Counted from the stretch's first letter, positions 9,164-19,113 are shown. The stretch is DNA of 64,000 bases from Bradyrhizobium yuanmingense (GCF_029167105.1 NZ_JARFML010000002.1:1-64000), one strand, 5' to 3'. The notes: generated from the sequence alone by a model not told the origin. Translations and numbers: made by a program.

Positions 9164-11272
9164 ATGCGCCCCAGCCTGCTCAATCCGCTGTTTGCTCCCG
9201 TGACCAGCCTGCCCGGCGTCGGTCCGAAGCAGGACAAGCTGTTGCAGTACCTGCTCAGCCGCAGCGAGACGCCGCGGCTGGTTGACCTGCTGCTTCATCT
9301 GCCGAGCCAGGTGATCGACCGCCGGGCCCGGCCGAAGATCCGCGACGCGGCCGTTGGAACCATGGTGACGTTGGAGGTCACCGTCGATCGCCACCGGCCG
9401 CCGCCGCCGCGCAATTCGCGCGCGCCGTATCTGGTCTATGCCAGCGACGATACCGGCGACGTGGTGCTGACCTTCTTCCGCGCCAAGCCGGGCTATGTCG
9501 AGAAGCTGCTGCCGGTCGGTGAGAAGCGCTACGTCTCCGGCACGCTGCAGATGTATGACGGCATCCCGCAGATCGTGCATCCCGATCGCGTGCTCGACGA
9601 GGAGGCGATCTCGAAGCTGTCGGGGATCGACCCGGTCTATCCGCTGACGGAAGGCCTCGCGCTCGGTTCGCTCCGCCGTGCGATCGCGCAGGCGCTGCAA
9701 AAGCTTCCCGCGCTGCCGGAATGGATGAGCCCGGAGGTGCTGCGCCGCTGCGACTTCCCGCCGATCTCGGAAGCGCTCAATCGCGTGCACCAGCCGGTCG
9801 AGCTCACCGACATCTTGCCCGACAGGCCGTTCTGGTCGCGCCTCGCCTTCGACGAGCTCTTGGCCGGCCAGCTCGCGCTTGCCCTGATCCGCGCGCAGCT
9901 GCGCCGCCCCGCCGGCGTGCGCAATGCCGGCGACGGGCATCTGCGCAACAAGATCATCGACGCCCTTCCTTACGCGCTCACACCGTCACAGCGCAATGCT
10001 GCGGCGGCGATTGCCGAAGACCTCAAGCAGCCGCTGCGCATGCTGCGCCTGCTGCAAGGCGACGTCGGCTCCGGCAAGACGGTGGTGGCGCTGCTCGCGG
10101 CCGCCGCGGTCGCCGAGGTCGGCAAGCAGGCCGCGTTGATGGCCCCGACCGAGATCCTGGCGCGCCAGCACATCAAGACCATCGCCCCGCTTGCCGAGCG
10201 CGCCGGCATGCGCGTTGCCATCCTCACCGGCCGAGAGAAGGGCAAGGAGCGGCGCGAGATCATCACTGAGCTCGCCGAGGGCGGGATCGACCTGCTCGTC
10301 GGCACCCATGCGGTGATCCAGGACGATGTCGTCTTCGGAGATCTCGCGCTCGCCATCGTCGACGAGCAGCACCGTTTCGGCGTGCGCGAGCGCCTCGCGC
10401 TGACGTCCAAGGGCGAGGCCGTCGACGTGCTGGTGCTGAGCGCAACGCCGATCCCGCGCACGCTGGTGCTGACCTATTTCGGCGACATGGACATTTCCGA
10501 GTTGCGCGAAAAGCCGGCCGGCCGCCAGCCGATCGATACCCGCGCCGTGCCGATGAGCCGCATCAGCGAGGTCATGGAAGGCGTCGGCCGCGCGCTCGAA
10601 GCCGGCAAGCTGGTCTACTGGATCTGCCCGCTGGTCGAGGAGTCCGAGGCTGAGGGCACCGAGCATCTCACCAACGCCACCAAGCGTTTCGAGACCCTGC
10701 AAAAGCGCTTCGGCGATCGCGTCGGCCTCGTCCACGGCCAGATGAAGGGCGCCGAGAAGGACCGCGTCATGGGCCAGTTCGCCGCGCACGAGATCGGCCT
10801 CCTGGTCGCCACCACCGTGGTCGAGGTCGGCGTCGACGTCCCGGCCGCGACCATCATGGTGATCGAGAACGCCGAGCGCTTCGGCCTTGCCCAGCTGCAC
10901 CAGCTGCGCGGCCGCATCGGACGCGGCTCGGAAGCCTCGACCTGCATCCTGCTCTATGGCGAGCCGCTCGGCGAGATGTCGAAGGCCCGGCTGAAGGTGA
11001 TCCGCGAGACCACCGACGGCTTCCGCATCGCCGAGGAGGATTTGAAGCTACGCGGCGAAGGCGACGTGCTGGGCGTGCGCCAGAGCGGCCTGCCCGGCTA
11101 CCGCATCGCGCGCCCGGAGGTGCACGGCCAGTTGATCGCCCAGGCCAGAGACGAGGCGCTGCGGATTCTTAAAGAGGATCCCAAGCTGAAAGGCGAGCGC
11201 GGCGAGGCGCTGCGATGCCTGCTGTATCTGTATGAACGCGACGAAGCGATCCCGCTGATTGGGGCCGGTTAG
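9164..11272 (+). CDS. recG: ATP-dependent DNA helicase RecG
   Basis: 702 residues from ATG 9164 (MRPSLLNPLFAP). The frame is open upstream through the palindromic repeat to 9044, but that portion encodes repeat sequence and is unlikely to be translated. RecG reverses stalled replication forks and branch-migrates Holliday junctions. Visible: helix-hairpin-like 'SLPGVGPKQ', an OB-fold wedge domain, Walker A 'GDVGSGKTVVALL', 'DEQHRFG', 'SATPIPRT', 'TTVVEVGVDVP' and 'QLRGRIGRG'. Length and all helicase motifs are normal. It is divergent from sdhE-mfd, grouping DNA repair functions at one locus. Confidence 0.96.
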   Translation: MRPSLLNPLFAPVTSLPGVGPKQDKLLQYLLSRSETPRLVDLLLHLPSQVIDRRARPKIRDAAVGTMVTLEVTVDRHRPPPPRNSRAPYLVYASDDTGDVVLTFFRAKPGYVEKLLPVGEKRYVSGTLQMYDGIPQIVHPDRVLDEEAISKLSGIDPVYPLTEGLALGSLRRAIAQALQKLPALPEWMSPEVLRRCDFPPISEALNRVHQPVELTDILPDRPFWSRLAFDELLAGQLALALIRAQLRRPAGVRNAGDGHLRNKIIDALPYALTPSQRNAAAAIAEDLKQPLRMLRLLQGDVGSGKTVVALLAAAAVAEVGKQAALMAPTEILARQHIKTIAPLAERAGMRVAILTGREKGKERREIITELAEGGIDLLVGTHAVIQDDVVFGDLALAIVDEQHRFGVRERLALTSKGEAVDVLVLSATPIPRTLVLTYFGDMDISELREKPAGRQPIDTRAVPMSRISEVMEGVGRALEAGKLVYWICPLVEESEAEGTEHLTNATKRFETLQKRFGDRVGLVHGQMKGAEKDRVMGQFAAHEIGLLVATTVVEVGVDVPAATIMVIENAERFGLAQLHQLRGRIGRGSEASTCILLYGEPLGEMSKARLKVIRETTDGFRIAEEDLKLRGEGDVLGVRQSGLPGYRIARPEVHGQLIAQARDEALRILKEDPKLKGERGEALRCLLYLYERDEAIPLIGAG

Positions 11273-11298
11273 CCGTTGGACGCAGTGTCTTCACCGCG

Positions 11299-11376
11299 TC
11301 ATTGCGAGCGCAGCGAAGCAATCCAGAATCTTTCCTCGGTGGGACTCTGGATTGCTTCGCTGCGCTCGCAATGACG
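11299..11376. repeat. Dispersed palindromic repeat, 'cgtcattgcgag' family (copy 2)
   Basis: A near-perfect inverted repeat. It opens gtcattgcgagcgcagcg, reads gaagcaatccag, and the other arm returns ctggattgcttcgctgcg to gcaatgac. It lies between the convergent recG and dehydrogenase genes, again in a position suited to a shared transcription end. Confidence 0.87.
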
Positions 11377-11420
11377 CATGGAGAGACTTCGACTTTCAAA
11401 TCCGGCGCCGAGGCTGCCGA

Positions 11421-12278
11421 TCAGGCCTTCTTCCGCGCGATGCTCGCCGCAAACGCCTTCATCAGCTCCGCATCCACAGCCTCCCCCTTCGCATCCTCCG
11501 CCAGATGCTCGAACCACCGCGCAAAGCCCTCGTAGATCTGGCTGGCCGGATGATCGGGCCCGAGGAAGCCGGAAATCTCCCGCATCTCGGCGACCCAGCG
11601 ATAGGCCTTCGGGATCATGTCGGGGAGCGCGACTTCGAGCCGCGCCAGGATGGCGGGCTGGCTCAGCGCGAGCTCGTCGCGCAGCGCATCGGCCGCGCCC
11701 GCCTTCGTGGCTGCGATCACCATCGCCGATCCGATGCCGGCGAGGCCCTTGACGATGCCGGCATAGGACATTTTCAACGCGGACGCCGCGCCGACCGGGC
11801 CTTGGACGATCCGCACGTCGAGGCCGAGATCCCCAAGCACGGCGACGTCCTTGGCGTGCTCGCCCGACATGTAGAAGGCCGGGCTCTTGCCCCCTGGCTG
11901 CGGCGGAAAGCCGATGATGCCGGCATCGACGAACGGCGCCTGCGCCGAGCCGATGATCTCCTCGATTCTTTGCACGGTATCGACATTGACGGCGTTGCAA
12001 TCGACCACGACCGGCTTCTTCTCGCGCCTGACGATCAACGCGGCCAGCCGTTCGGCCAGCGCCACGGCTTCGCCCGGCGGCACGATCGAGAGGATGATGT
12101 CGGCCTCCGCGATCGCGTCGTCCTCGGCGCCGACCATGCCGGCATCCTCCGCGCGCTTGCGCGTCGCCTCGCTCCGTCCCTGCAGCGACGTCAGCACGCG
12201 CGCACCGTTCTCGCTGAGACGGAGGGCCACGGCGCTGCCCATGGCGCCGGGCGCGAGGATCGCAATGGTTTTGGACAT
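11421..12278 (-). CDS. NAD(P)-dependent dehydrogenase, 3-hydroxyisobutyrate/6-phosphogluconate-like
   Basis: 285 residues from ATG 12278; GGAG lies 7 bases upstream and the next in-frame start (12308) adds unconvincing residues. The N-terminus carries a Rossmann fold with 'ILAPGAMGSAVA' (GxMG type), then 'IILSIVPPGEA' and 'VVDCNAVNVDTV'. The C-terminal helical domain (about residues 190-260) fits the DUF1932 dimerisation domain of phosphogluconate-dehydrogenase-like proteins. A likely catalytic lysine lies in 'ALKMSYAGIVKG'. It probably oxidises a beta-hydroxyacid; the substrate cannot be read from the sequence. It stands as a single gene. Confidence 0.8.
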   Translation of the reverse strand: MSKTIAILAPGAMGSAVALRLSENGARVLTSLQGRSEATRKRAEDAGMVGAEDDAIAEADIILSIVPPGEAVALAERLAALIVRREKKPVVVDCNAVNVDTVQRIEEIIGSAQAPFVDAGIIGFPPQPGGKSPAFYMSGEHAKDVAVLGDLGLDVRIVQGPVGAASALKMSYAGIVKGLAGIGSAMVIAATKAGAADALRDELALSQPAILARLEVALPDMIPKAYRWVAEMREISGFLGPDHPASQIYEGFARWFEHLAEDAKGEAVDAELMKAFAASIARKKA

Positions 12279-12380
12279 CGTGCACTCCAGTCGAATTCCG
12301 AGCGGCACGCTCGGTCGACCTGAGACTAGCAGAGGACGAGTGCGCCCGCGCGAACGCGAGCATCCCGCGGCGGAATGGCC

Positions 12381-13151
12381 CTACTCCGCCTTCGCAGGCT
12401 CGGGCCGGAGCGTGGAGGCATTGGCGATCCGCGCAGCATTCGCCATGCCCGCAAGCGCGGCGGCCTTCTTCGGATCGGGCGACGAGCCCGGCTGCACCAC
12501 GCCGGCCGACATGATCAGCGTCGCGGCGTCCTCGGCGGTGAGATCGACCTCGATGATCTTGCTCTTGGGGACATAGAAGAAGAATCCGGTGGTCGGGTTC
12601 GGCGAGCACGGCAGGAACACCGACACGTGCTCCTCCTGCCCCGGCAGGCTGCGCGAGATGTCCTCGTTCGGCGACTGCGAGATCAGCACGATCGACCACA
12701 TGCCCGGCGAAGGAAACTCGACAAGGCCCACTTTCCGGAAGCTCGAGCCCTTGCCCGAGAACAGCGTCTCGAACACCTGCTTCAGGCCGCGATAGATCGC
12801 GCGCACCGCCGGGATCCGGCCGAGAAAGGTCTCGCCGACATCGACCAGCGTGCGGCCGATCAGATTGGCCGCGAGGAAGCCGACCAGCGTCAGCGTGAAG
12901 AATGCGACAATCAGTCCCCAGCCGGGAATGACGTAGGGAAGATAGGTTTCCGGCCGGTAGGCCAGCGGCACGAACGGCCGCACCACGCCGTCGACCCAGG
13001 TGACGAACCACCAGACCAGATAGAGGGTGATCGCGATCGGCCCGGTCACCACAAGGCCGGTCAGGAAATAATTGCGGAAACGGCCCATCAGGCCGGTATG
13101 CGGTTCCGGAACGGGATCAAGAGGCGCAGGCGCGTCGTCGCGGGGGGTCAT
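12381..13151 (-). CDS. DUF502 family inner-membrane protein
   Basis: 256 residues with two strong membrane helices: 'YFLTGLVVTGPIAITLYLVWW' begins near residue 28, and a second lies around residues 77-97 ('GLIVAFFTLTLVGFLAANLI'). The segment 'IPAVRAIYRGLKQV' and a later 'VFLPCSPNPTTGFFFYVP' are characteristic of the DUF502 family, whose biochemical function is unknown to me. The C-terminus is alanine/proline rich and charged. It lies between the dehydrogenase and glmS, all on the minus strand; the gap of about 80 bases to glmS is compatible with co-transcription. Confidence 0.85.
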   Translation of the reverse strand: MTPRDDAPAPLDPVPEPHTGLMGRFRNYFLTGLVVTGPIAITLYLVWWFVTWVDGVVRPFVPLAYRPETYLPYVIPGWGLIVAFFTLTLVGFLAANLIGRTLVDVGETFLGRIPAVRAIYRGLKQVFETLFSGKGSSFRKVGLVEFPSPGMWSIVLISQSPNEDISRSLPGQEEHVSVFLPCSPNPTTGFFFYVPKSKIIEVDLTAEDAATLIMSAGVVQPGSSPDPKKAAALAGMANAARIANASTLRPEPAKAE

Positions 13152-13231
13152 TCGGGTTCCAGGTCGGTCGCTGCCAACAAGCTAAGGTCTTCTAGCAGGT
13201 TTTGGAAGACTACGACCGATATCCCGATTGC

Positions 13232-15058
13232 CTATTCCACGGTCACCGATTTTGCGAGGTTGCGCGGCTGGTCGACGTCGGTCCCCATCACGACGGCCGT
13301 GTGATAGGCGAGCAGCTGCACCGGGACGGCATAAACCATCGGCGTGAAGGCTGCTGCCATATCGGGCATGACGATGGTGACGAGGGACTCGACGGTCGCC
13401 TCCGCCGCGCCCTTGGCATCGGTCATCAGGATGATGTTGCCGCCGCGCGCAGCGACCTCCTGCATGTTGGAGACGGTCTTCTCGAACACGCGGTCATGTG
13501 GGGCGATGACGACGACCGGCATGGTCTCGTCGATCAGCGCGATCGGGCCGTGCTTGAGCTCGCCGGCGGCATAGCCCTCGGCGTGGATGTAGGAGATCTC
13601 CTTCAGCTTGAGCGCGCCTTCGAGCGCCAGCGGGAAGCTGGTGCCACGGCCGAGATAGAGCACGTCGCGCGACTTGGCGATCCGGTGCGCCAGCTTCTCG
13701 ATCTGGAGCTCGCTCGTGAGCGCATCGGCCATCAGGCGCGGAACCTCGACGAGCCCGTGGACCAGCTTGGTCTCGTCCTCGTCCGACAATTCGCCGCGCG
13801 CCTTGCCGGCCGCGATCGCAAGGTTTGCCAGCACCATGAGCTGGCACGTGAACGCCTTGGTCGAGGCGACGCCGATCTCGGGTCCCGCCAGCGTCTGCAG
13901 CACCGTCTCGCTCTCGCGCGCGATCGTCGAGGTCGGCACATTGACGACCGCGATCGTGTGCACGCCCTCGGCCTTGGCATAGCGCAGCGCCGCCAGCGTG
14001 TCGGCGGTCTCGCCGGATTGCGAGATGAAGATGGCGAGATCGCCCTTGCGCAAGGGGGCCTCGCGGTAGCGGAATTCGGAGGCGACGTCGACTTCGACCG
14101 GCAGGCGCGCGAAGCGCTCGAACCAGTACTTTGCGACGAATCCGGCGTAGCTCGCGGTGCCGCAGGCAGTGATGTTGATGCGCTGGATGTTCTTGAAGTC
14201 GAACGGCAGCGCGACCGGCAGCGCGACGCGCTCGGTTGCCATGTCGACGTAGCGCGCCAGCGTGTGGCCGACCACCTCCGGCTGCTCGTGGATCTCCTTG
14301 GCCATGAAGTGACGGTAATTGGCCTTGTCGACCAGCGAGGTCGAGGCGGCGTGCCTGATCTTGTCGCGCTGGACGGCATGGCCGTCCTTGTCGAAGATCG
14401 CGGCGCTCTTGCGGGTCAGCACCACCCAGTCGCCGTCCTCAAGATAGCTGATCGTGTCGGTGAACGGGCCGAGCGCGATGGCGTCCGAGCCGAGATACAT
14501 CTCGCCGTCGCCGTAGCCGATCGCCAGCGGCGGGCCGTTGCGGGCGCCGATCATGAGGTCGTTGTCGCCGGCGAAGATGAAGCCGAGCGCGAAGGCGCCG
14601 CGCAGGCGCGCCAGCGTTAGCTTCACCGCTTCCACGGGCTTACTGCCGCGCGTGAGCAAATCGTCGACGAGATGCAGCACGATCTCGGTGTCGGTCTCGG
14701 TGTGGAACACCGTGCCCTTCTTTTCGAGCTCCTCGCGCAGCTCGCGGAAATTCTCGATGATGCCGTTGTGGACCACGGCGACGCGCTCGGTCGCGTGCGG
14801 GTGCGCGTTGTTGACGGTCGGCTTGCCGTGGGTGGCCCAGCGGGTGTGACCGATGCCGGTCGTACCCTTGAGCGGCTCGGCCTCCAGCCGCTTCTCGAGA
14901 TTCTTCAGTTTGCCCTCGGCGCGGCGGCGCTCCAGGTGCTTGCCTTCGAGCGTGGCCACGCCCGCGGAATCGTAGCCGCGATATTCGAGGCGTTTGAGCG
15001 AATCCACCAATTGCTCTGCAACCGGCTCGCGCCCGAGAATGCCGACAATCCCGCACAT
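13232..15058 (-). CDS. glmS: Glutamine--fructose-6-phosphate aminotransferase GlmS
   Basis: 608 residues. It converts fructose-6-phosphate and glutamine to glucosamine-6-phosphate, the first step to UDP-GlcNAc. The start at 15058 is fixed by the chemistry: the N-terminal nucleophile cysteine must follow the initiator Met, and the protein begins MCGIVGILG. An upstream extension in the same frame to 15145 would bury it. Other motifs: 'GIGHTRWATHG', 'HNGIIENF', and in the two SIS domains 'ACGTASYAG', 'SQSGETADT' and 'GRGTSFPLALEGALK'. It ends 'NLAKSVTVE', the expected C-terminus. glmU, the later pathway enzyme, lies nearby on the same strand but is separated by a plus-strand small gene. Confidence 0.97.
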   Translation of the reverse strand: MCGIVGILGREPVAEQLVDSLKRLEYRGYDSAGVATLEGKHLERRRAEGKLKNLEKRLEAEPLKGTTGIGHTRWATHGKPTVNNAHPHATERVAVVHNGIIENFRELREELEKKGTVFHTETDTEIVLHLVDDLLTRGSKPVEAVKLTLARLRGAFALGFIFAGDNDLMIGARNGPPLAIGYGDGEMYLGSDAIALGPFTDTISYLEDGDWVVLTRKSAAIFDKDGHAVQRDKIRHAASTSLVDKANYRHFMAKEIHEQPEVVGHTLARYVDMATERVALPVALPFDFKNIQRINITACGTASYAGFVAKYWFERFARLPVEVDVASEFRYREAPLRKGDLAIFISQSGETADTLAALRYAKAEGVHTIAVVNVPTSTIARESETVLQTLAGPEIGVASTKAFTCQLMVLANLAIAAGKARGELSDEDETKLVHGLVEVPRLMADALTSELQIEKLAHRIAKSRDVLYLGRGTSFPLALEGALKLKEISYIHAEGYAAGELKHGPIALIDETMPVVVIAPHDRVFEKTVSNMQEVAARGGNIILMTDAKGAAEATVESLVTIVMPDMAAAFTPMVYAVPVQLLAYHTAVVMGTDVDQPRNLAKSVTVE

Positions 15059-15279
15059 GCGGATCACTATCCCCCAAATCGTCGAAAAATCGCCTAAACG
15101 ACGCGCCCGGTTTTTAGCGAAAATCGCAGGGAACCAGATACTCAATAATTATTGCTGATTGAGACAGCACCGGCTCGCGACCGCTGCTTCGCCTGCGTCG
15201 AATTGGCCGGGCTTAAACCGCACCCGTTAACTTGTTGTCAACACATTTGGCCAACGATTCCGGTCAGGAGAACCAGGCC

Positions 15280-15498
15280 ATGAAAGGCTCATCCGACCGC
15301 AAGGGTCTGTCGTCGATGTATCTGCGCGCCAGCGAGACCACGGGCACGCACCTTGCGCATTGGCCGCCGCCGCTGCGCGGCAAAGAGAACAAGCCCCTCT
15401 TCATCAAGCATCCCGAAGGCGAGCCGGTGAAGCGCGCCAAGCCGCGCGGCTGGCGCCTGACCCGCGCAATCTTCTCCGAATTCGCCGACGAAGAATAG
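15280..15498 (+). CDS. Small basic/acidic hypothetical protein (72 aa)
   Basis: Starts at ATG 15280 with a good Shine-Dalgarno sequence (caggag, about 9 bases upstream); the frame is also open upstream but lacks a better site. The protein is hydrophilic, with a basic middle ('EPVKRAKPRGWRLTRA') and an acidic tail ('FSEFADEE'). No known domain is recognised. It is convergent with glmU, whose stop is 6 bases beyond its own. Confidence 0.65.
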   Translation: MKGSSDRKGLSSMYLRASETTGTHLAHWPPPLRGKENKPLFIKHPEGEPVKRAKPRGWRLTRAIFSEFADEE

Positions 15499-15504
15499 CG
15501 CCGC

Positions 15505-16860
15505 TCACGTCTCCGGCTTCTTGCCGCCGGTCTTCATCTCGCGATAGCGCGCCGCGCCGCCTTCGCGGATCGTCTGCGGGCTGCGCTCCAGCGCCATCGC
15601 GTCGTCGGGTACGTCCTTCGTGATCACCGAGCCCGAGCCGATATAGGCGCCGTTGCCGATCGTCACCGGGGCGACCAGCGAGGAGTTGGTGCCGACGAAG
15701 GCGCCCTGCCCGATCACCGTCTTGTGCTTCTTGAAGCCATCGTAGTTGCAGGTGATGGTGCCGGCGCCGATGTTGGAATTGGCGCCGACGGTGGCATCGC
15801 CGATATAGGAGAGGTGATTGACCTTGACGCCGGCCTCCAGCGTCGCCGCCTTGGTCTCCACGAAATTGCCGATGCGTGCGCCGTCGCCGAGCGAGGTGCC
15901 GGGCCGCAGCCGCGCATAGGGTCCGATCGAGACCTTCTTGCCGAGCGTGGTCTCGACGATGTGCGAGAACGAGTGGATCACCGCGCCGTCCGCGATCGAC
16001 ACACCGGGGCCGATCACCACGAACGGCTCGATCGTCACGTCCTTGCCGAACACGGTGTCAGTGGACAGATACACCGTCTCCGGCGCGATCAGCGTGACGC
16101 CGGCCTCCATCGCCGCCTTGCGCAAACGCGTCTGCATCGCGCTTTCCGCCTCGGCGAGCTGCGCCTTGGTGTTGATGCCGCGCACCTCGTCCTCGCTGGT
16201 TTCGATCACCACCGACTCCCATCCCTGCCTGCGGACGATTTCGACCGCATCCGTCAGATAATATTCGCCCTTGGAATTGGCATTGCCGATCTGCCCGAGA
16301 ATGTCGAGCGCACGGCGGCCGTCGATCGCCATCACGCCGGCATTGCACAGATCGATCTTGCGCTCGTGCTCGCTGGCGTCGGCTTGCTCGCGGATCGCAA
16401 CCAGGCGGTCGCCCTCGACGATGAAGCGGCCGTAGCCGGTCGGATCGGCGGCCCGAAAGCCGAGCGCGGCAATCGCGGCGCCGCGGGCGAGCGGCGCACG
16501 CAGCCGCGCAAAGGTCTCGGCCGAGATCAGCGGCGTATCGCCGAACGCGATCAGGAGATCGTCGGCGCCGCGCGCGATCGCCTCGCGCGCCGCCAGTACC
16601 GCATGCGCGGTGCCGAGCCGCTCGGCTTGCACGAAGGTCAGCGCGTCGGGGCGGATGCGCTTGGCTTCATCCGCCACTGCCTGATGATCGGGGCCGATCA
16701 CGACCGCAAGCGAGGTGCCGGTTCCCTTGGGTGCGGCGGCGAGCACATGCGCGAGCAGACTCCGGTGCGCGACCGGATGCAGCACCTTCGGCAGGCTCGA
16801 TCGCATGCGCGTGCCTTCGCCGGCGGCGAGCACGATCGTGAGGCTGGAACGGGCGGTCAT
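15505..16860 (-). CDS. glmU: Bifunctional GlcNAc-1-P uridyltransferase / GlcN-1-P acetyltransferase GlmU
   Basis: 451 residues, normal for GlmU, the last two steps to UDP-GlcNAc in the cytoplasm. The N-terminal pyrophosphorylase shows '[19 protein letters not shown]' at residues 10-28 and 'FGDTPLI' further on. The C-terminal half is a left-handed beta-helix with many hexapeptide repeats ('[20 protein letters not shown]', '[11 protein letters not shown]', '[12 protein letters not shown]'), including the acetyltransferase residues in '[12 protein letters not shown]'. The C-terminus is slightly short and ends in a lysine-rich tail. Confidence 0.96.
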   Translation of the reverse strand: MTARSSLTIVLAAGEGTRMRSSLPKVLHPVAHRSLLAHVLAAAPKGTGTSLAVVIGPDHQAVADEAKRIRPDALTFVQAERLGTAHAVLAAREAIARGADDLLIAFGDTPLISAETFARLRAPLARGAAIAALGFRAADPTGYGRFIVEGDRLVAIREQADASEHERKIDLCNAGVMAIDGRRALDILGQIGNANSKGEYYLTDAVEIVRRQGWESVVIETSEDEVRGINTKAQLAEAESAMQTRLRKAAMEAGVTLIAPETVYLSTDTVFGKDVTIEPFVVIGPGVSIADGAVIHSFSHIVETTLGKKVSIGPYARLRPGTSLGDGARIGNFVETKAATLEAGVKVNHLSYIGDATVGANSNIGAGTITCNYDGFKKHKTVIGQGAFVGTNSSLVAPVTIGNGAYIGSGSVITKDVPDDAMALERSPQTIREGGAARYREMKTGGKKPET

Positions 16861-17034
16861 CGAAATCCTGACAGCTATGGCCGAATCAAATTGGCGCGGA
16901 CGGGCGGCAACGCCCTCGGAAGCTATCGCCTTGCTACCCCCGCAAACGCCCGGAATTCAAGTGCGGCGCGCTTTTCCTGTTAATGTTCCCTGATTGATTC
17001 GGGGAAGCCGGACGGGGCTGGGCGCTTAATATTC

Positions 17035-18423
17035 ATGGCAAAGGATTCCGACCCACTGGCGGACGCCTTCTCCACCAAGGAGACCGGCGGACTGTTCTCC
17101 GGACTTTTGGCCGAGGAAAGCGCCTCCGACCGGCGCATGATGTGGCGGCTGGGCTCGTGGGCCGTGGCGGCCGTCGGCGCCGTCGTCATTGCCGTGATGG
17201 CCAACCAGGCCCAGCTCGGCTGGCGGCGCGACCAGGTTGCGTCCGCCGATCTCGTGCGCCAGGCCGACCGGCTGCAATTGCTGACCAAGGAGAGCCAGAA
17301 CGAAGCGCGCCGGCTCGCCGCCGCGATCGAGACGCTGAACAGCGACCGCGACCGGCTGTATTCGCGCGTCACGGTGCTGGAGCAAGGGCTCGATTCCGTC
17401 ACCGGCGCCATTGCCAAGCAAGCGGCCACGCCGCCGCCGGGCGCGAAGCCCCAGGACGCAGCACCCGCGGCTCCCAATGTCGCGCCGGTCGCCTCGACGC
17501 CGACGGCGACGAGCGAGAAGCCGCGCAGCGAAGCCGCCAAGGATGGTCAAAAGGATGGTCAAAAGGACGCTCAGAAGGATTCGCCAAAGGATGCTCAGAA
17601 GGAAACGTTGAAGGAGCCGCCGAGCCCGCCGCCGCAGACCGCGGCCGCAGCCTCCCTCGTGCAACAGACCCCAGCCATGACTTCGGCGCTGCCGACCATT
17701 CCGCTGGTGCCCGCCAAGTCGCTCATGGCGCCACCTGATCCGGCCGCATCGAAACTGATTCAACCTGAGGCAGCCGAGCAGAAGGCCGAGCCGGCGCCCG
17801 TTGCGGCCGAAATCGTGGCGGCAGCAACCAAGCCGCAGGACGCCGCCGAGAGCGAATCCCCTGCCATCGCCGTTCAGCAGACGCGCTTTGCGATCGATCT
17901 CGGCGGCGCCAACTCGATCGACGGCCTGCGCGCGCTCTGGCGCGGCGTGACCAAGTCCAACCCGGAGATCGCAGCGCTGCGGCCGATCATCATGATCAAG
18001 GAAGGCAACACCGGCCTCGGCATGCAGCTCCGCCTGGGCGCCGGCCCCCTGGTCAATGCCGCCGCCGCCGCAAAATTCTGCGCGGGTCTCGTCGAGAACG
18101 GCCGCCCTTGCGAGACCACCGTGTTCGACGGCCAGCGCCTGTCGATGCGTGGCTCCGACAAGACGCAAGAGAAGACTCAGGACAGAGTCCCGGACAAGGG
18201 TTCGGAGACGAGCCAGGACGCTGGCCCTGCAGCCGAAACGGCGCCTGTGTCGAGCGCGAAGCCTGAAAAGCCGCAACGCCGCCGCAGCTACTCCTCAAAA
18301 CGCACCAAGCGCGAGGAGCCCGCCCCCGCTCCCGCCGCGCAGCCGGCACCAGCGCCGGCGAAACCGGAGGCGGCAGCGTCGTCCGCGGGATCGACGCTGT
18401 CGTCGTTCTTCAGGCGGCCATGA
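17035..18423 (+). CDS. Membrane-anchored coiled-coil protein with SPOR-like C-terminus
   Basis: 462 residues. Order: an N-terminal cytoplasmic segment; one transmembrane helix at about 37-56; a probable coiled coil at 58-112 ('QADRLQLLTKESQNEARRL'); a long Pro/Ala/Lys-rich linker with lysine-aspartate repeats at about 169-194; and a C-terminal module at about 283-372. That module has two strand-helix halves ('RFAIDLGGANSIDGLRALW' and 'GMQLRLGAGPLVNAAAAAKF') matching the layout of SPOR domains, which bind denuded peptidoglycan at division sites. The tail is again charged and proline-rich. I infer a periplasm-facing cell-wall protein. The SPOR call comes from pattern, not a profile search. Confidence 0.65.
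   Translation: MAKDSDPLADAFSTKETGGLFSGLLAEESASDRRMMWRLGSWAVAAVGAVVIAVMANQAQLGWRRDQVASADLVRQADRLQLLTKESQNEARRLAAAIETLNSDRDRLYSRVTVLEQGLDSVTGAIAKQAATPPPGAKPQDAAPAAPNVAPVASTPTATSEKPRSEAAKDGQKDGQKDAQKDSPKDAQKETLKEPPSPPPQTAAAASLVQQTPAMTSALPTIPLVPAKSLMAPPDPAASKLIQPEAAEQKAEPAPVAAEIVAAATKPQDAAESESPAIAVQQTRFAIDLGGANSIDGLRALWRGVTKSNPEIAALRPIIMIKEGNTGLGMQLRLGAGPLVNAAAAAKFCAGLVENGRPCETTVFDGQRLSMRGSDKTQEKTQDRVPDKGSETSQDAGPAAETAPVSSAKPEKPQRRRSYSSKRTKREEPAPAPAAQPAPAPAKPEAAASSAGSTLSSFFRRP
17539..17616 (+). repeat. In-frame tandem repeat encoding KDx(Q/P)-type units
   Basis: Imperfect 12-base units of the form aaggatggtcaa / aaggacgctcag are repeated about six times inside the linker of the SPOR-like gene, encoding KDGQ-KDGQ-KDAQ-KDSP-KDAQ-KETL. 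Such units can expand or contract by slippage and change linker length between strains. Confidence 0.8.
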
Positions 18424-18555
18424 CGCCTCGGTCCCTGCGCGCACGCAGCCAGCATGCGACCAACGGACGCTTGGACCTCGGCCGCGCTTGGCAGCAAGTT
18501 CGCAGGTCCATGTCGACGTGCGCGAAGCGTCGTCCCTCCAGAAACGCGGGTCTTG

Positions 18556-18996
18556 ATGAACGAACTGGATGATGTGCTGAGGCTACTCGTCGCGGCGGCT
18601 ACGGGCCTCGTGATCGGCATCGACCGCGACATGAACGACAAGCCGGTGGGCATGCGCACCCTGGCGCTGGTGGCCTTGGGCTCTGCGCTGATCTCGATTT
18701 CCGTGATCGAGTTTCAGAATTTGCGCGACCACCCGGATGCAGTCTCGAGGGTGGTCCAAGGCATTGTTACCGGCGTGCTGAGCGGCGTCGGCTTCATCGG
18801 TGCGGGCGTCATCCTACACGACGTCAAGGCCAAGACGGTTCATGGCCTCACTACGGCGGCGACTGTCTGGATCGCTGCCGGTCTTGGCATCGCCTGCGCG
18901 CTGGGCGCCTGGCTGCTGGTGGGCGCCGCCATCGCAGTCACGTTATTCGTGCTGTTCGCGCTCAGCTGGCTCGAACGTCGCCTGGGGTTGAAGTAA
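18556..18996 (+). CDS. MgtC/SapB family membrane protein
   Basis: 146 residues starting at ATG 18556. The conserved N-terminal MgtC module is clear: 'DDVLRLLVAAATGLVIGIDRD', then 'GMRTLALVALGSAL', then 'GIVTGVLSGVGFIGAGVIL' and 'VHGLTTAATVWIAAGLGI'. Four to five membrane helices are predicted by eye. Family members include virulence MgtC proteins that modulate the F1Fo ATPase; this is the short form without the C-terminal ACT-like domain. No partner magnesium transporter gene is adjacent. Confidence 0.88.
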   Translation: MNELDDVLRLLVAAATGLVIGIDRDMNDKPVGMRTLALVALGSALISISVIEFQNLRDHPDAVSRVVQGIVTGVLSGVGFIGAGVILHDVKAKTVHGLTTAATVWIAAGLGIACALGAWLLVGAAIAVTLFVLFALSWLERRLGLK

Positions 18997-19113
18997 GTCT
19001 GGTAGTCGCACACGGCCGGTGAGCGGCTTCATGCCTCCGCCCAAGTACCAAATGATACGAACGAGACCAACCTGACACGGCACACTCCGCACCCGACTTG
19101 ATTCGGAGCGGCG

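Noticed and set aside
15059..15145. Upstream extension of glmS
   Set aside because: GlmS needs Cys directly after the initiator Met, fixing the start at 15058.
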